A DNA stretch of 64,000 nucleotides from Acetobacterium woodii (GTDB lineage: Bacteria > Bacillota > Clostridia > Eubacteriales > Eubacteriaceae), in contig JACQZP010000026.1 in the NCBI GenBank assembly GCA_016213825.1, forward strand, positions 124,001 through 188,000, given 5' to 3'. Positions 1 to 10,366 of this stretch are shown piece by piece. Every line of letters begins with the position of its first letter. Position 1 is the stretch's first letter. The position numbers were made by a program, and so were the translations under genes. The notes under the pieces are model-generated. The model did no database searches and had not been told where the DNA came from. It saw only the letters and a list, made by a program, of their open reading frames with translations.

Positions 1-54
1 AATAACTGCTTATGTTATGATAAATTTCTGTAAAACTAACTATTTTTGAAAATT

Positions 55-88
55 GGAGAAAGAATCATGAAAAGCAAATTATTTTAAT
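55..88 (+). pseudogene. Remnant of the 5' end of a ChW-type secreted protein gene
   Basis: GGAGAA at 55-60, six bases, then ATG at 67 opens a reading frame MKSKLF that stops at once. The ribosome site, spacing and first codons match the start of the ChW protein gene at 4113 (GGAGAA, six bases, ATG, MKSKF). I infer a leftover 5' end from a duplicated copy of that gene; the bases up to 180 show no recognisable coding sequence. The match is short, so chance cannot be excluded. Confidence 0.35.
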
Positions 89-219
89 CGATTGGCTTAG
101 ACTTTCAGACAGCCTATACAGCGGGCGGATTTGGAACATACTGTTTACAATCGGTTGGATCAAGTAGCATCCACTAAAAAAACCTCTTTTCCAGCTTGGT
201 ACCGGGATGGGGGGCTAGG

Positions 220-240
220 GCGGCCTTAGGCCGCTTTTTT
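220..240 (+). terminator. Rho-independent terminator
   Basis: GCGGCC, loop TTA, GGCCGC, then six T. It would end whatever is transcribed from the left edge, including the remnant at 55-88. From here to 375 I see nothing further. Confidence 0.75.
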
Positions 241-375
241 GCGTTCTGGAAAGAGTTTTTATTTACAAATTGATTATCGCTCTCTGTCAATACGTAAATA
301 CTTCCTTAAAAAGGCGGAAAAACCGATTATGAAAGCAAAACGAGTAATTTTGTAGATGAGAGGGAAATTAATATC

Positions 376-404
376 TTGACCTTGAGTAAAATAACACTTA
401 CTAT
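376..404 (+). promoter_or_regulatory. Sigma-A-type promoter of the first MCP gene
   Basis: TTGACC at 376-381, 17-base spacer, TACTAT at 399-404. The spacer contains TTGAGTAAA, which is also present in the spacer of the promoter of the MCP gene at 7528. The leader to the start codon is about 130 bases. The segment AATAACTGCTT...GATAAATT at 463 repeats bases 1-27. Confidence 0.5.
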
Positions 405-542
405 TATAAAAATATGCGTAATTTCAAGCGCTTGTTTCAAGGTTAGAAATAGGAAGTTAAAATAACTGCTTGATAAATTATAAATAATGCAAAGGAGAGA
501 AAGTTTGCAAACGGTTACACTAAATATAGGAGGAGATTTATT

Positions 543-3010
543 ATGAAATGGTTTTATAATATGAAGATCACAGCTAAGATTTTAAGCGGTTTTATAATTG
601 TCGCTCGATTGTCAGCATTGTGGGATATATGGGGATCACAAACCTTAAAGCAATGAGCAAATCGGACACGGTGCTTTTTGAAAACATGACTGTGCCGCTG
701 GCTCAGATTGGGGATATTTCTACTGCTTTTCAGCGCTTATGGGTAAATGCCCGGGACATGATTACGGCCAACGATGCCGAGACGATTAAAGTCAATGTCG
801 ATAAAATCAACGAGCGTAAAGCTGAAATTGACAGCCTTTCCAATGATTTTGAACAGCGCATTATTTCCGATGAGATGAAAACGGCCTTCCAGACATTTCA
901 AGATGCCCGTAAGGACTATGAGTCCCAACTTGACTCGATTATCACGCTGGCCACCGAAAATCGGGATGCCGAAGCCATTGCACTGATGGCTGAGACCCGT
1001 CCGGCGGGAATTGCTTCCCGGGCGGAACAGGATGCCATCACGAAAATCGTCGCCATGAAGGTAGATGGTGCCAAAGCCCAGGAAACTGCCAATAGCGACC
1101 TGGCCAATAGCGTCATTACTACCATGACAATGCTCATGATTGGCGGCACAGTTTTTGCCATCGCGCTGGGTCTTTTCCTGAGTATGGTCATCAGTCGGCC
1201 GCTTAAAAAAGCAGCCCATATGATTAAGGAAATCCGGTTGGGTCATCTGGGCGAACGTCTGAATATGGATACCCGGGATGAAATCGGCGAAATGTCCATT
1301 GCCATGGACGAGATGGCAGATGATCTGCAAAACAAAGTCATCGGAACGATGAATATGATCTCTGAAGGGGATGTTTCAGCCGACATCGAAATAGCCGATG
1401 ATCAAGATGAAATCACGCCAGCCATTAAAAAGACCATTGAAACCATCCAGAACTTAATTGCCGAAGCGACTATGCTGTCCCAGGCTGCTGTGGCCGGTCA
1501 ATTAGATGCCAGAGGTCATGCCGATGCCTTTAACGGCGGTTTTAAAGAAATTGTTCAGGGGGTTAATCAGACCCTGGATGCCGTCGTCGGACCGCTGAAT
1601 GTGGCGGCAGAATATGTGGAACGGATCAGCCAGGGGGATATCCCGGCAAAAATTACGGACAATTATAACGGCGATTTTAATGCGATCAAGAACAACCTCA
1701 ATACCTGTATCGACGCAGTGAATGCGCTGGTGGCCGATGCCGGGATGCTGGAACAGGCCGGGGTGGCAGGCCGATTAAGCACCCGGGCGGATGCCAGCCG
1801 CCACCATGGCGATTTTGCCCGGATCGTAAACGGGGTCAATGCCACTTTGGATGCCGTGGTCGCACCGGTGCAGGAAGCTTCAGCCACCTTAAATGAACTG
1901 GCGAAAGGGAACCTCAATACCGGGATGGTCAGTCAGTATCAGGGTGATTACACCGTCATCAAAGACGACATGAACCAGACAGTGGCCTTCCTTAAACGCT
2001 ACGTGGATGAAATTACCCATACGCTGGAAGAAATCGGCCGGGGGAACCTGGACCAGCATATTACCGACGACTATCTGGGCGATTTCCAGGCCATTAAAAC
2101 AGCCTTGAATGAGATCACCAGCAGTCTCAGCACCACCATGTCCGACATTAACATGGCCACCGGACAGGTTGAAATCGGCTCCCAGCAGATTTCTTCTGGC
2201 GGTCAGGCCTTATCCCAGGGAACTACTGAGCAGGCTTCGTCTATTCAGGAGCTGACGGCATCCATTGAAGAAGTCGCTGGTGAAACCAAGCGAAACGCCG
2301 TCAATGCCAATCAGGCCAACGAACTGGCGATGCGGGTACGCAGCAATGCCGAATTGGGGAACAGCCAGATGAATAAAATGGTCGCCGCCATGGTGGATAT
2401 CAATGAGTCGTCAAAGAGTATTTCCAAGATTATCAAAGTCATCGATGACATCGCTTTCCAGACCAATATTTTGGCTTTGAATGCGGCCGTTGAAGCCGCC
2501 CGGGCCGGGCAACATGGTAAGGGTTTTGCAGTCGTTGCTGAGGAGGTTAGAACTCTGGCAGCCCGGAGCGCCGAAGCAGCCAAGGAAACCACCGGCCTGA
2601 TTGAAGGCTCCATTGATAAAGTGGAAGCAGGCACGAAAATTGCCGATCAAACCGAAGAAAGCCTGAAAGAGATCTTGCATGAAATTGAGCAGGTAACCGA
2701 TCTGGTGGGCAACATTGCCCGGGCATTCAACGACCAGGCCTCGGAAATCGCTCAAATTAACCAGGGGATCGAACAAGTTTCTACTGTGGTTCAGACAAAC
2801 TCAGCCACCGCCGAAGAAAGTGCTGCCGCCAGTGAAGAACTGTCTGGACAGGCAGAAATGCTCAAACAGATGGTGGATGCCTTTAAAATTAAAAATACAA
2901 AAACACAAGGCAGCACAGCAAAACCAGTGGTTTCTAAACCGGAGCAACCGATCAGTCCGCCGCCAATGGCGCCAAGCATCGATTTAGATAATGATATGGA
3001 TAAATACTAA
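543..3010 (+). pseudogene. Methyl-accepting chemotaxis protein, poly-HAMP type, with a frameshift near codon 21
   Basis: This is a membrane chemoreceptor that controls the CheA kinase. AGGAGG at 530-535 precedes ATG 543, which reads MKWFYNMKI like its paralogues, but the frame runs into a stop. At about 603-607 one base appears to be missing: the next frame continues IVSIVGYMG and stays open to 3010. The restored protein is about 822 residues, with TM1, a four-helix-bundle (4HB_MCP) sensor domain, TM2 near residue 205, several HAMP units, then a methyl-accepting signalling domain with the hairpin tip [15 protein letters not shown]. The tail is proline-rich and ends DNDMDKY. There is no homopolymer at the shift. 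If the shift is real, translation could only restart at the internal GTG 620, without the first membrane helix. Otherwise it is a sequencing error. Confidence 0.85.
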
Positions 3011-3022
3011 CGTATCATCAAA

Positions 3023-3068
3023 AAATCTTCCAGATGGTTCTATCTAAGAACTGCTGGAAGATTTTTTA
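3023..3068. terminator. Bidirectional terminator
   Basis: AAATCTTCCAG and CTGGAAGATTTTTT form a stem with A-rich and T-rich flanks. It lies between the MCP gene on the plus strand and the gene ending at 3066 on the minus strand, and can serve both. Confidence 0.75.
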
Positions 3069-3902
3069 TTTTTGATTTGCCGGCAGCCATTTAATTGGTT
3101 TGAGATAATCCGTACTGGTGGCTTCAACCATCGCCGCATCTTTGCCGATCACAAAATAAATCATCGTCAGTTGCCGGGGCTGGTCATAGCGCAGATAGAG
3201 CCGGCCCACCATCGACACCACCGGAAAGTCCGGGCCGGCATAATAATCCGGGGGGTGGCCGTACTGGAGCGTGCCCAATTGGAAGTCCCGTTCCTGATAC
3301 AACGGGGCGTTCGTCTGAATGACGGCGTCAAGCTGAACCCAGTCGCTAAAACCGGCCATTGTCGGGCCGGGCTGAATGGCAGTGATCTGAGCGTCGAAAT
3401 GCTTTAAGGCAGCGGGACAGCCCAGTGAGGTCATCACCAGTTCCAGCTGATCAAAAGCCACCAGGTCGGTAATGGCTTTGACATCCACGGCACCGTTCTG
3501 GTAACCGAAAATCCTATCGGTCTGGTGAATCGCGTAAACCCCATAGTGAGCGTTGAAAGTATCAGACTCTGGATTGTAGAAGGCAGAACGACCATCATTA
3601 AAGGATCCAAAATTATAAAGGATACTCAGTTCGCCAGCTCCCTGGTGGGGAAAGTTTTCGCCGCAGTGATAGAGCTTTATGTGCTTACACCAGCGATTAT
3701 CTCCGGTTCGGGCGGAGGTGGGCACAGCCAGCTCCAGACCAGCTTGATGAAAGACACTGGTCGTTTCAAAGCTGGCTCCCTGAGCCTGGAGCACCCAGTC
3801 GCTGCGCAAGCCGGCCAGGGAGCTTGAAAAACATAGCAGAGCAACCAGGACGAGCACAAAAATTCCTGCCATGATACCGATAATGAACTTTTTTCGTTTC
3901 AT
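3066..3902 (-). CDS. Hypothetical membrane-anchored protein
   Basis: I do not recognise the family. From ATG 3902 (preceded by AGAAGG eight bases upstream) it encodes about 278 residues: a short basic start KRKK, one strong hydrophobic helix (about residues 6-28, with FVLVLVALLCF), then a soluble domain that would lie outside the membrane. The soluble part has two Cys near its start (WCKHIKLYHC), rich in aromatic residues, with no motif I can name. A GTG nine bases further upstream is less likely because it overlaps the ribosome site. It is the only minus-strand gene among the MCP/ChW cluster and shares its terminator with the MCP gene. Its divergent neighbour is the ChW gene at 4113. Confidence 0.7.
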   Translation of the reverse strand: MKRKKFIIGIMAGIFVLVLVALLCFSSSLAGLRSDWVLQAQGASFETTSVFHQAGLELAVPTSARTGDNRWCKHIKLYHCGENFPHQGAGELSILYNFGSFNDGRSAFYNPESDTFNAHYGVYAIHQTDRIFGYQNGAVDVKAITDLVAFDQLELVMTSLGCPAALKHFDAQITAIQPGPTMAGFSDWVQLDAVIQTNAPLYQERDFQLGTLQYGHPPDYYAGPDFPVVSMVGRLYLRYDQPRQLTMIYFVIGKDAAMVEATSTDYLKPIKWLPANQK

Positions 3903-4001
3903 GTCTTTCACCTTCTTTTAGGTCATGTTACGTTAACCAGATCCAAATTACAAGTAGAAAAGCATAAAATGGAGCTGTTGTGTCACCTTATAGAGAAAAA
4001 A

Positions 4002-4033
4002 TACGCCTTTTGCCTTTTAAAATACGCCTTTTG
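4002..4033 (+). promoter_or_regulatory. Two TACGCCTTTTG repeats, candidate operator
   Basis: TACGCCTTTTG occurs at 4002-4012 and 4023-4033, 21 bases apart, i.e. two helical turns on one face of the DNA. A third copy, with the same following bases (GAT.AT.GACA), is at 13766-13776 in front of the HTH regulator gene. The arrangement suggests binding sites for a dimeric activator or repressor; the regulator at 13911 is the obvious candidate. This is inference from position and repetition only. Confidence 0.45.
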
Positions 4034-4112
4034 ATAATGGACAAAGATTGCTTGCAATGGTAACATGAATTAACTGATTAAATATAGATTAAGATCGAAC
4101 GGAGAAACAATC

Positions 4113-6731
4113 ATGAAAAGTAAATTTATTTTCTGGTGTACCTTTGTCACAATGCTTTTGCTATGTTTGCCGGTAACTGCATTGGCGGCCGATAACCCGG
4201 TGGGAGTGGCCTATCGCGGACACATTCAGGATTTGGGCGATTATCCCGCCGATGGTAGTTGGGTAGATAGCCCGACAATTATCGGCACCGAGGGTCAGTC
4301 CAAACGGATTGAAGGGTTTGAAATTAAACTCACCGGGACGATTCCGGCTAATCTGCAAAATGATCTGGAATTACGCTACAACGTCCATGTCCAGAATAAG
4401 GGCTGGCTATATGATGAAAATGATACCACCAACTGGCCCAAAGATAGCAACTATGCCGGCACAAGGGGTGAAAGCCTGCGGATTGAAGCAACTAAAATTG
4501 TCCTGACTGACAGTGATGGAAAACCAGTTTCTGGCTTTAGTGTTCAGTACCGCGGCCATGTTCAGAATGTCGGGGATCTGCCGGCCGATGAAAGCCAGTG
4601 GATTGCCGATGGTGATCAGCTGGGCACGGTGGGGAGTTCATTACGGCTGGAAGCCTTGCTGGTGAAAGTCGTTAAAAATCAAACCGACTTAACCGCGTAT
4701 CAGGCGCTACTGACAGCCATCGGAAAGACCGTGGAATCTGATTATACGGCTGCGTCCTGGGAAACTTTGCAAAAAGCCCTGACCGACAATGCAGAGACAG
4801 CCAATAATAACCAGACAGAAGTAGATAAAGCTACGACTGCTATCCAGAAAGCTTACGACGGGCTGGTGAAAAAAGCAGCAGCGGTGGTGTATGACAAGGC
4901 TGGCACCTATGGCCCCGAAACGGGTACCGAGGTGATCAATGGCGACGTGATCGTTAAAGCTGATGGGATAACGCTCAGGAATCTTCACATCAATGGCGAC
5001 CTGTACGTCGGTGCAGAACAAGTCGCTGCAAAGACAGAAGAAAATACAGCCGAAACGACTAACGCCAGTCAAGTAGTTGTAAATAATACAGATTACAATA
5101 CGATAATCCAGAATCTTTATATTGCGTATTTTACCAGACTGGCGGCGGGGACGCATCTTACTATTACCGGAAGTCAGCCCCAAGCGTTCGCATTTTTCTT
5201 ACCCGGCGGCACCCAGTTCACGGTCACTACGCCGGGTGGGGGAATCGGAACGGGTGCACCGATGCAAATCACAGCCGGTGCCAGTGGTGGTCCTGCCGGT
5301 GGCATTAGTGTTGGTGGCACCATTGGCAGCCTTAGCTTACTGACACCTGGGACGCAAGTCTCTTTAGCACCAGGCTCCCAAGTGCAACAGCTCTCGGTTC
5401 AAACGGGGGCATCAAATTGCGGAGTCATAAGCTCATCGACGGCTTTAATCCAAAACTTGGTTGTTCAAGGACCGGGAGCGACCTTCACGGGTTCAGGAAC
5501 GATCCAAAACGTGGTTGTGCAAGGTACGGGAGCGACTTTCGCGGGTTCGGGAATGATCCAACACGCGGATATTCAGGCCGATGGCGCCAGCTTTGCAACC
5601 CGTCCGGGTGATTTTACCGTAGCACCAGGAGTTGCGACTCCGCCGAGCATGCCAGCCCCGCCATCAGGCGGGGGAGGGTATTATGCGCCCACTCAATCAC
5701 AGCCAGTCATCAGCTCGACCGGAGCAGTTGCCTTTCCGGCTACGGTGACCATTTCCTCACAAGGGGCGGACTGCATCTGCTACACCACCAATGGGTCAGA
5801 CCCAATGATGGCAACCGGTGCTCAGGACACAATATTAATAATCGGCGAAACGGCGTCGATTACCATTGATCATGATATGACCGTTAAAGCTATGGCGGTT
5901 CGGGCGGGTTACTATAACAGTACCATCACCAGTGCGACTTTCACCCAGGCGGCATCTGCCGACCTGACGGGTATTGCCCTCAGCCCGGCAGTAGGTAACT
6001 TTAACTTTTCAGCGAACACCTACAACTACCCCAACGTAACGGTGCCATATGATACCCCTAGCATTACCATTACGCCCAGTGGTAGTGGCAGTATCACTGT
6101 GAATGGCACGCCAGTAGACAGCGGAACGGAACTCGCCACCCCGGTTCCGGTCAGTTTTCAAGTCGAAACAACCATTACGATCGTCAATCAGGAACCGGGC
6201 AAAACGCCAAAAACCTATACCATTAAGGTGACGCCCAGCAGCGGCACCGTTACGCCACTTGTTTCGACGATAAAGACAGCCTTTACTGCCACCGCCACCT
6301 CTTTGGATGTAAATACCAGCGGTATTTTTGATATTAAACCCGGTACCAGCGGGGTATTATCCAAGGTAGAGTTTGCAAGTGCCGATGAGAGCATCATTGC
6401 CTCGGGGACCGTCGCCGATGGGAAGATCCCGATCTTAAAGGATGGCACCGTTACGCTGTTGTTTAAAAAAGCCAGCGTGACTCTGCTGCAAAGCGGGACC
6501 ACCTATGATAAGATCAGCCTGCCCAATGTGGAGATTACAATCATTTCAACGGCCTACCTGGCTAAAGTCAATACCGGCACCGGAACCGTAGATGATTATG
6601 ACAAAGCTGGCATTACCGGGGTGGTGGCCGACAATCTAAGCGGCATTAATCAGGCGGTTACAGCAGCAAGAAATGCCGCGAATGGGACGGAGCTGGACAA
6701 GGATACCATTCAGAATCTAGTAGACCTATAA
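4113..6731 (+). CDS. Secreted ChW-repeat surface protein (apparently frameshifted at its 3' end)
   Basis: This is an exported cell-surface protein. It starts at ATG 4113 after GGAGAA. Residues 1-25 are a signal peptide ending VTALA. Three ChW repeats follow (about 30-75, 85-133, 140-190) with the typical GHIQDLG, VHVQNKGW and GHVQNVG cores, and then a FIVAR-like helical segment (about 193-253). A Gly/Thr/Ser-rich, beta-helix-like stretch (about 260-505) comes next, then a chitobiase C-terminal-like domain (ITSATF end, about 530-600) and a cadherin-like beta-sandwich (about 610-705). The frame closes at 6731, but one base away the frame opens directly into a bacterial Ig-like repeat to 7251, so the gene is probably broken around 6720-6726. 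ChW proteins are thought to bind or assemble on the clostridial surface; the ligand is unknown. Confidence 0.85.
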   Translation: MKSKFIFWCTFVTMLLLCLPVTALAADNPVGVAYRGHIQDLGDYPADGSWVDSPTIIGTEGQSKRIEGFEIKLTGTIPANLQNDLELRYNVHVQNKGWLYDENDTTNWPKDSNYAGTRGESLRIEATKIVLTDSDGKPVSGFSVQYRGHVQNVGDLPADESQWIADGDQLGTVGSSLRLEALLVKVVKNQTDLTAYQALLTAIGKTVESDYTAASWETLQKALTDNAETANNNQTEVDKATTAIQKAYDGLVKKAAAVVYDKAGTYGPETGTEVINGDVIVKADGITLRNLHINGDLYVGAEQVAAKTEENTAETTNASQVVVNNTDYNTIIQNLYIAYFTRLAAGTHLTITGSQPQAFAFFLPGGTQFTVTTPGGGIGTGAPMQITAGASGGPAGGISVGGTIGSLSLLTPGTQVSLAPGSQVQQLSVQTGASNCGVISSSTALIQNLVVQGPGATFTGSGTIQNVVVQGTGATFAGSGMIQHADIQADGASFATRPGDFTVAPGVATPPSMPAPPSGGGGYYAPTQSQPVISSTGAVAFPATVTISSQGADCICYTTNGSDPMMATGAQDTILIIGETASITIDHDMTVKAMAVRAGYYNSTITSATFTQAASADLTGIALSPAVGNFNFSANTYNYPNVTVPYDTPSITITPSGSGSITVNGTPVDSGTELATPVPVSFQVETTITIVNQEPGKTPKTYTIKVTPSSGTVTPLVSTIKTAFTATATSLDVNTSGIFDIKPGTSGVLSKVEFASADESIIASGTVADGKIPILKDGTVTLLFKKASVTLLQSGTTYDKISLPNVEITIISTAYLAKVNTGTGTVDDYDKAGITGVVADNLSGINQAVTAARNAANGTELDKDTIQNLVDL

Positions 6732-7251
6732 TCCAGTTACAAACCTGACACTTAACGCAGTTAAGGTGCCGTTTAACGGTGAGACACCGGTGACTTCCTT
6801 TAGTGATGATCAGTATATCGGAACAGTGTTATCGAAAGATGGGAATAATACGGATCTGGTGGCGGGTGAAAAATTTGACGGCACAAAAGCCTATACTGCC
6901 ACCATTACTCTGTCTGCTATGCCAAATTATGGGTTTACCGATAGTCCAGTCTTTATAGTAGAGGGGGCAGATTCGATTATGCAAAATGTTGATAGTGACA
7001 ATAAAACTGCCACTATTACTGCTGTGTATAATGTCAAGGATCAGTTTAGAATAAATAATGGGATTGCTCACTGCCTAGTCTGGGCCCAGCGCGCCGCCAC
7101 CAGTGTGGCCGCCGAAATGCTGATGCGAGCTGATCTCAGCGTGCTGGCCCCGGGTAAAACAGCCGACATTATCGACGTTACCGGGAATCCTTTTGCAGAT
7201 ATCACCGTGATGGAACAGGAGGATTTTGTAATGAAGCCCGGGACGATTTAG
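6724..7251 (+). pseudogene. Out-of-frame 3' part of the ChW gene joined to an amidohydrolase C-terminus
   Basis: Reading from ACC 6724, one frame over from the preceding gene, gives TYNPVTNLTLNAVKVPF and a repeat domain of the kind that follows cadherin-like domains in surface proteins (YTATITLSAMPNYGFT). From about 7075 the sequence changes character: RAATSVAAE, APGKTADII and GNPFADI are hallmarks of the C-terminus of imidazolonepropionase-type amidohydrolases (…PGKxADLI…GNPLxDI…). No amidohydrolase catalytic domain is present. I read it as a deletion or recombination scar that fused the tail of a metal-dependent hydrolase gene to a surface-protein gene, followed by a frameshift. Confidence 0.6.
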
Positions 7252-7271
7252 CAATCGTCCCGATTGATTCA

Positions 7272-7306
7272 AAAAAAGCAGTGAGCCTTGAGCCGCTGCT
7301 TTTTTA
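7272..7306 (+). terminator. Rho-independent terminator
   Basis: AAAAAAGCAG and CTGCTTTTTT arms close after the amidohydrolase-like stop at 7251. The next 150 bases are AT-rich and hold only the promoter of the following MCP gene. Confidence 0.7.
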
Positions 7307-7461
7307 GTTGATGTTGTTTAATTACCAGAATATCCCCTAAGCATCAGTAAAATCAGCCCGCTGATGAGGTCTGATTATGATTGCTTTTATCTTTTGATCA
7401 GTAAATTTAAAATAAAAGAACGAAATTTACATGTTTTTTACATAAATATCAGGAAATCGAC

Positions 7462-7490
7462 TTGATTATTGAGTAAAGATAGATTAGAAT
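7462..7490 (+). promoter_or_regulatory. Promoter of the second MCP gene
   Basis: TTGATT at 7462, 17-base spacer with the TTGAGTAAA string shared with the promoter at 376, TAGAAT at 7485-7490. The leader before ATG 7528 is short. Confidence 0.5.
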
Positions 7491-7527
7491 AATTATAATT
7501 TAAATAATATGACAGGAGATTTTAAAA

Positions 7528-10260
7528 ATGGAATGGTTTTACAACATGAAGATCAGAACAAAGCTGTTAGCCGGGTTTATCCTGGTAACAGTTATCGTCG
7601 GTATTGTGGGCTATGTGGGAATCACAAATATTAAGGCATTGGATGCATCCAGCACGAAACTGTATGAACATGTGACGCTGCCAACCTCGGCTAGCGGAAA
7701 TATGGGCATTGAGTTTGGGAAGATCAATGGTTACATCAAAGACATGATCATTGCCGATGATCCCGCAATTATTCAGGCAAATGCAGATAAAATTGCTGCG
7801 AGCCGCAACAAAATATCCCAAATATCCGAGACCTTTGAACAGAATATTCTCGATGATGAGATGCAGCAATTGTATCAGCAATTTCTCGATTCCCGGAAGG
7901 CTTATGCGGCAGAGCTGGAAGCGGTGATGGCCCTGGCCAGCCAGAATCAGGATGAAGCTGCTCTGGCCCGCATCGCACCTACTGGGGCTGCCGGAATCGC
8001 TTCGCAGGCAGAACAGGATGCCCTGGAGAAAATTCACAATATGACGGTGGAGGATGGTAAAAACCTGTCCGAGGCCAATCACAGCCAGACGAACAGCGTC
8101 GTGACAACCATGACGGTCTTTATGGTTGTAGGCGTTTTGTTGGCCCTGTCCCTGGGTTTTTTCCTCAGTATGGTGATCAGCCGTCTGCTTAAAAAAGCCG
8201 AATATATGATTAAAGAAATTCGTCAGGGTCATTTGGGTGAGCGCCTGAATATGAATAGCCGCGACGAAATCGGCCAGATGTCCATCGCAATGGATGGACT
8301 GGCGGATGATCTGCAAAATGTGGTGATTGCTACCATGAACCAGATTTCCGAAGGGGATGTTTCGGCGATGATTGAAGTCAAGGATGATCGGGACGAAATC
8401 TCGCCAGCGCTTAAAAAGACGATCGAAACCATCCGAAACCTGATTAGCGAAGCGACCTTGCTGTCCCAGGCCGGGGTGGCCGGGAAACTTGACGCCCGTG
8501 GCAATGCGGCTACTTTTCATGGCGGGTATCGTGAAATTATTGAAGGGGTGAACGCAACCCTGGACGCCGTTGTTGGACCAGTCCATGTGGCGGCCGACTA
8601 TGTGGAAAAAATTGGTAAAGGCGAAATTCCGGATAAAATCACCGAGTCCTACGCTGGGGATTTCAATGTCCTGAAGAATAATATCAATGCCTGCATTGAT
8701 GGAATGGATGGACTGACCGAAGGAAGTCGGATTCTCGAAAAAATGAGTCTCAATGATTTTTCAGAAACAATCGAAACCAAATACTCTGGGATTTATGGCG
8801 AAATTGGCAATGCCATCAATACGGTTCACGATCGCTTTATCCGGATTGTGACGGTTTCAACCCACATTGCTGATGGCGACATGAGCGATCTGGAGACACT
8901 TAAACAAATCGGGAAAAGAAGCGCCAATGATACCTTAAACCCGAGCCTGATCCGAATGATTGAAAACATTCACAGTCTGGTCCAGGAAACCGAAAAAATG
9001 GCGACTATTGCAGTGGAAGGGGATCTTCACAACCGTGGCGATGTCGACAAATTCCAGGGCGAATATGCCAAGGTTATTAAGGGCTTTAATGAAACCCTGG
9101 ATGCCATCATCCAACCGGTAATTGAGGCCAGTGATACCCTGCGTGAACTCTCAACGGGAAACCTCAACACCGGAATGGTCGGCAATTATCGGGGTGATCA
9201 CGCCCAAATTAAAGAAGTGCTGAATCAAACCATTGCCTTCCTTAAAGCCTATGTGAGTGAGATCACCGACACTTTGGAAGCAATTGGTCATGGGAACCTG
9301 GATCAACACATCACTGCAGACTATCTGGGGGATTTCCAGGCCATCAAAACAGCCCTGAACGATATCACCTCCAATCTCAGCACCACGATGTCCGATATTA
9401 ACATCGCGGCCAGCCAGGTTGAAATGGGATCCCAGCAGATTTCAGATGGCGGTCAGGCCTTATCTCAAGGTACCACCGAACAGGCCAGCGCGATCCAGGA
9501 ATTGACCGCTTCCATTGAAGAAGTAGCTGCGGAAACGAAGCGAAACGCGATGAACGCCAATGAAGCCAATGACCTGGCCATGCAGGTTCGCAGTAATGCT
9601 GAAGTAGGCAATGATCAGATGAATAAGATGGTCGCCGCGATGGTTGACATTAATGAATCTTCAAAAAGCATTTCCAAGATCATCAAAGTCATCGATGACA
9701 TCGCCTTTCAGACCAATATTCTGGCTTTGAACGCCGCTGTTGAAGCGGCCCGAGCTGGTCAGCATGGCAAGGGATTTGCCGTGGTTGCCGAAGAAGTCCG
9801 AAGCCTGGCCGCCCGTAGCGCCGAAGCCGCCAAGGAAACGACCGGTTTGATTGAAGGCTCGATTGATAGGGTCAGTGTTGGTACGAAAATTGCTGATCAG
9901 ACCGAAGAAAGCCTTAAAGAGATTCTGAATCAAATCCAAAAAGTGACCGATCTGGTGGGTAGCATCGCTCAGGCCTCTAACTCCCAAGCCTCTGAAATCG
10001 CCCAGATCAACCGCGGGATTGAGCAGGTATCGGAGGTCGTTCAAACCAATTCCGCCACTGCTGAAGAAAGCGCCGCTGCCAGTGAAGAACTGTCCGGCCA
10101 GGCCGAAATGCTCAAACAGATGGTGGACGCCTTTAAAATCAAGAATTCGAAAACGCGAAGTTCAATCGGAAAAGAAACAGTTTCCAAACCAGTGAAAACA
10201 ACCAGTTCTCGTTCGTCCGAAGTTACCATCAATTTGGACGATGACATGGACAAATATTAG
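7528..10260 (+). CDS. Methyl-accepting chemotaxis protein, poly-HAMP type
   Basis: This is a membrane chemoreceptor of 910 residues. AGGAGA precedes ATG 7528. It has TM1 at about 10-31, a 4HB_MCP ligand or adaptor domain at about 32-190, TM2 at about 192-212 and a canonical HAMP. A chain of further HAMP-like units extends to about residue 620 (repeated pattern: G-L-x-R-G … F-x-G-x-Y … I-x-G-x-N-x-T-L-D-A). The signalling domain with [15 protein letters not shown] is at about 640-860. The C-terminus is a flexible linker ending NLDDDMDKY, shared with the MCPs ending at 3010 and 13608. One HAMP-type unit (about 400-490) is absent from the first MCP. It stands as a single transcription unit between its own promoter and terminator. 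The ligand cannot be read from the sequence. Confidence 0.92.
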   Translation: MEWFYNMKIRTKLLAGFILVTVIVGIVGYVGITNIKALDASSTKLYEHVTLPTSASGNMGIEFGKINGYIKDMIIADDPAIIQANADKIAASRNKISQISETFEQNILDDEMQQLYQQFLDSRKAYAAELEAVMALASQNQDEAALARIAPTGAAGIASQAEQDALEKIHNMTVEDGKNLSEANHSQTNSVVTTMTVFMVVGVLLALSLGFFLSMVISRLLKKAEYMIKEIRQGHLGERLNMNSRDEIGQMSIAMDGLADDLQNVVIATMNQISEGDVSAMIEVKDDRDEISPALKKTIETIRNLISEATLLSQAGVAGKLDARGNAATFHGGYREIIEGVNATLDAVVGPVHVAADYVEKIGKGEIPDKITESYAGDFNVLKNNINACIDGMDGLTEGSRILEKMSLNDFSETIETKYSGIYGEIGNAINTVHDRFIRIVTVSTHIADGDMSDLETLKQIGKRSANDTLNPSLIRMIENIHSLVQETEKMATIAVEGDLHNRGDVDKFQGEYAKVIKGFNETLDAIIQPVIEASDTLRELSTGNLNTGMVGNYRGDHAQIKEVLNQTIAFLKAYVSEITDTLEAIGHGNLDQHITADYLGDFQAIKTALNDITSNLSTTMSDINIAASQVEMGSQQISDGGQALSQGTTEQASAIQELTASIEEVAAETKRNAMNANEANDLAMQVRSNAEVGNDQMNKMVAAMVDINESSKSISKIIKVIDDIAFQTNILALNAAVEAARAGQHGKGFAVVAEEVRSLAARSAEAAKETTGLIEGSIDRVSVGTKIADQTEESLKEILNQIQKVTDLVGSIAQASNSQASEIAQINRGIEQVSEVVQTNSATAEESAAASEELSGQAEMLKQMVDAFKIKNSKTRSSIGKETVSKPVKTTSSRSSEVTINLDDDMDKY

Positions 10261-10366
10261 CCTTAAATTGTCTTGTGTCAAATAAAATAATGTTGATAGC
10301 TAAGCCAGCACGGAGTTTTCTACCAACGTAGCTGGAATTAGTATTTTGTTGTATGAGGATAATCCT

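Noticed and set aside
7567-8586. Long antisense frames opposite the MCP genes (also at 737, 11461, 20900)
   Set aside because: They are by-products of codon bias on the strand carrying real MCP genes; their protein sequences show no family features.
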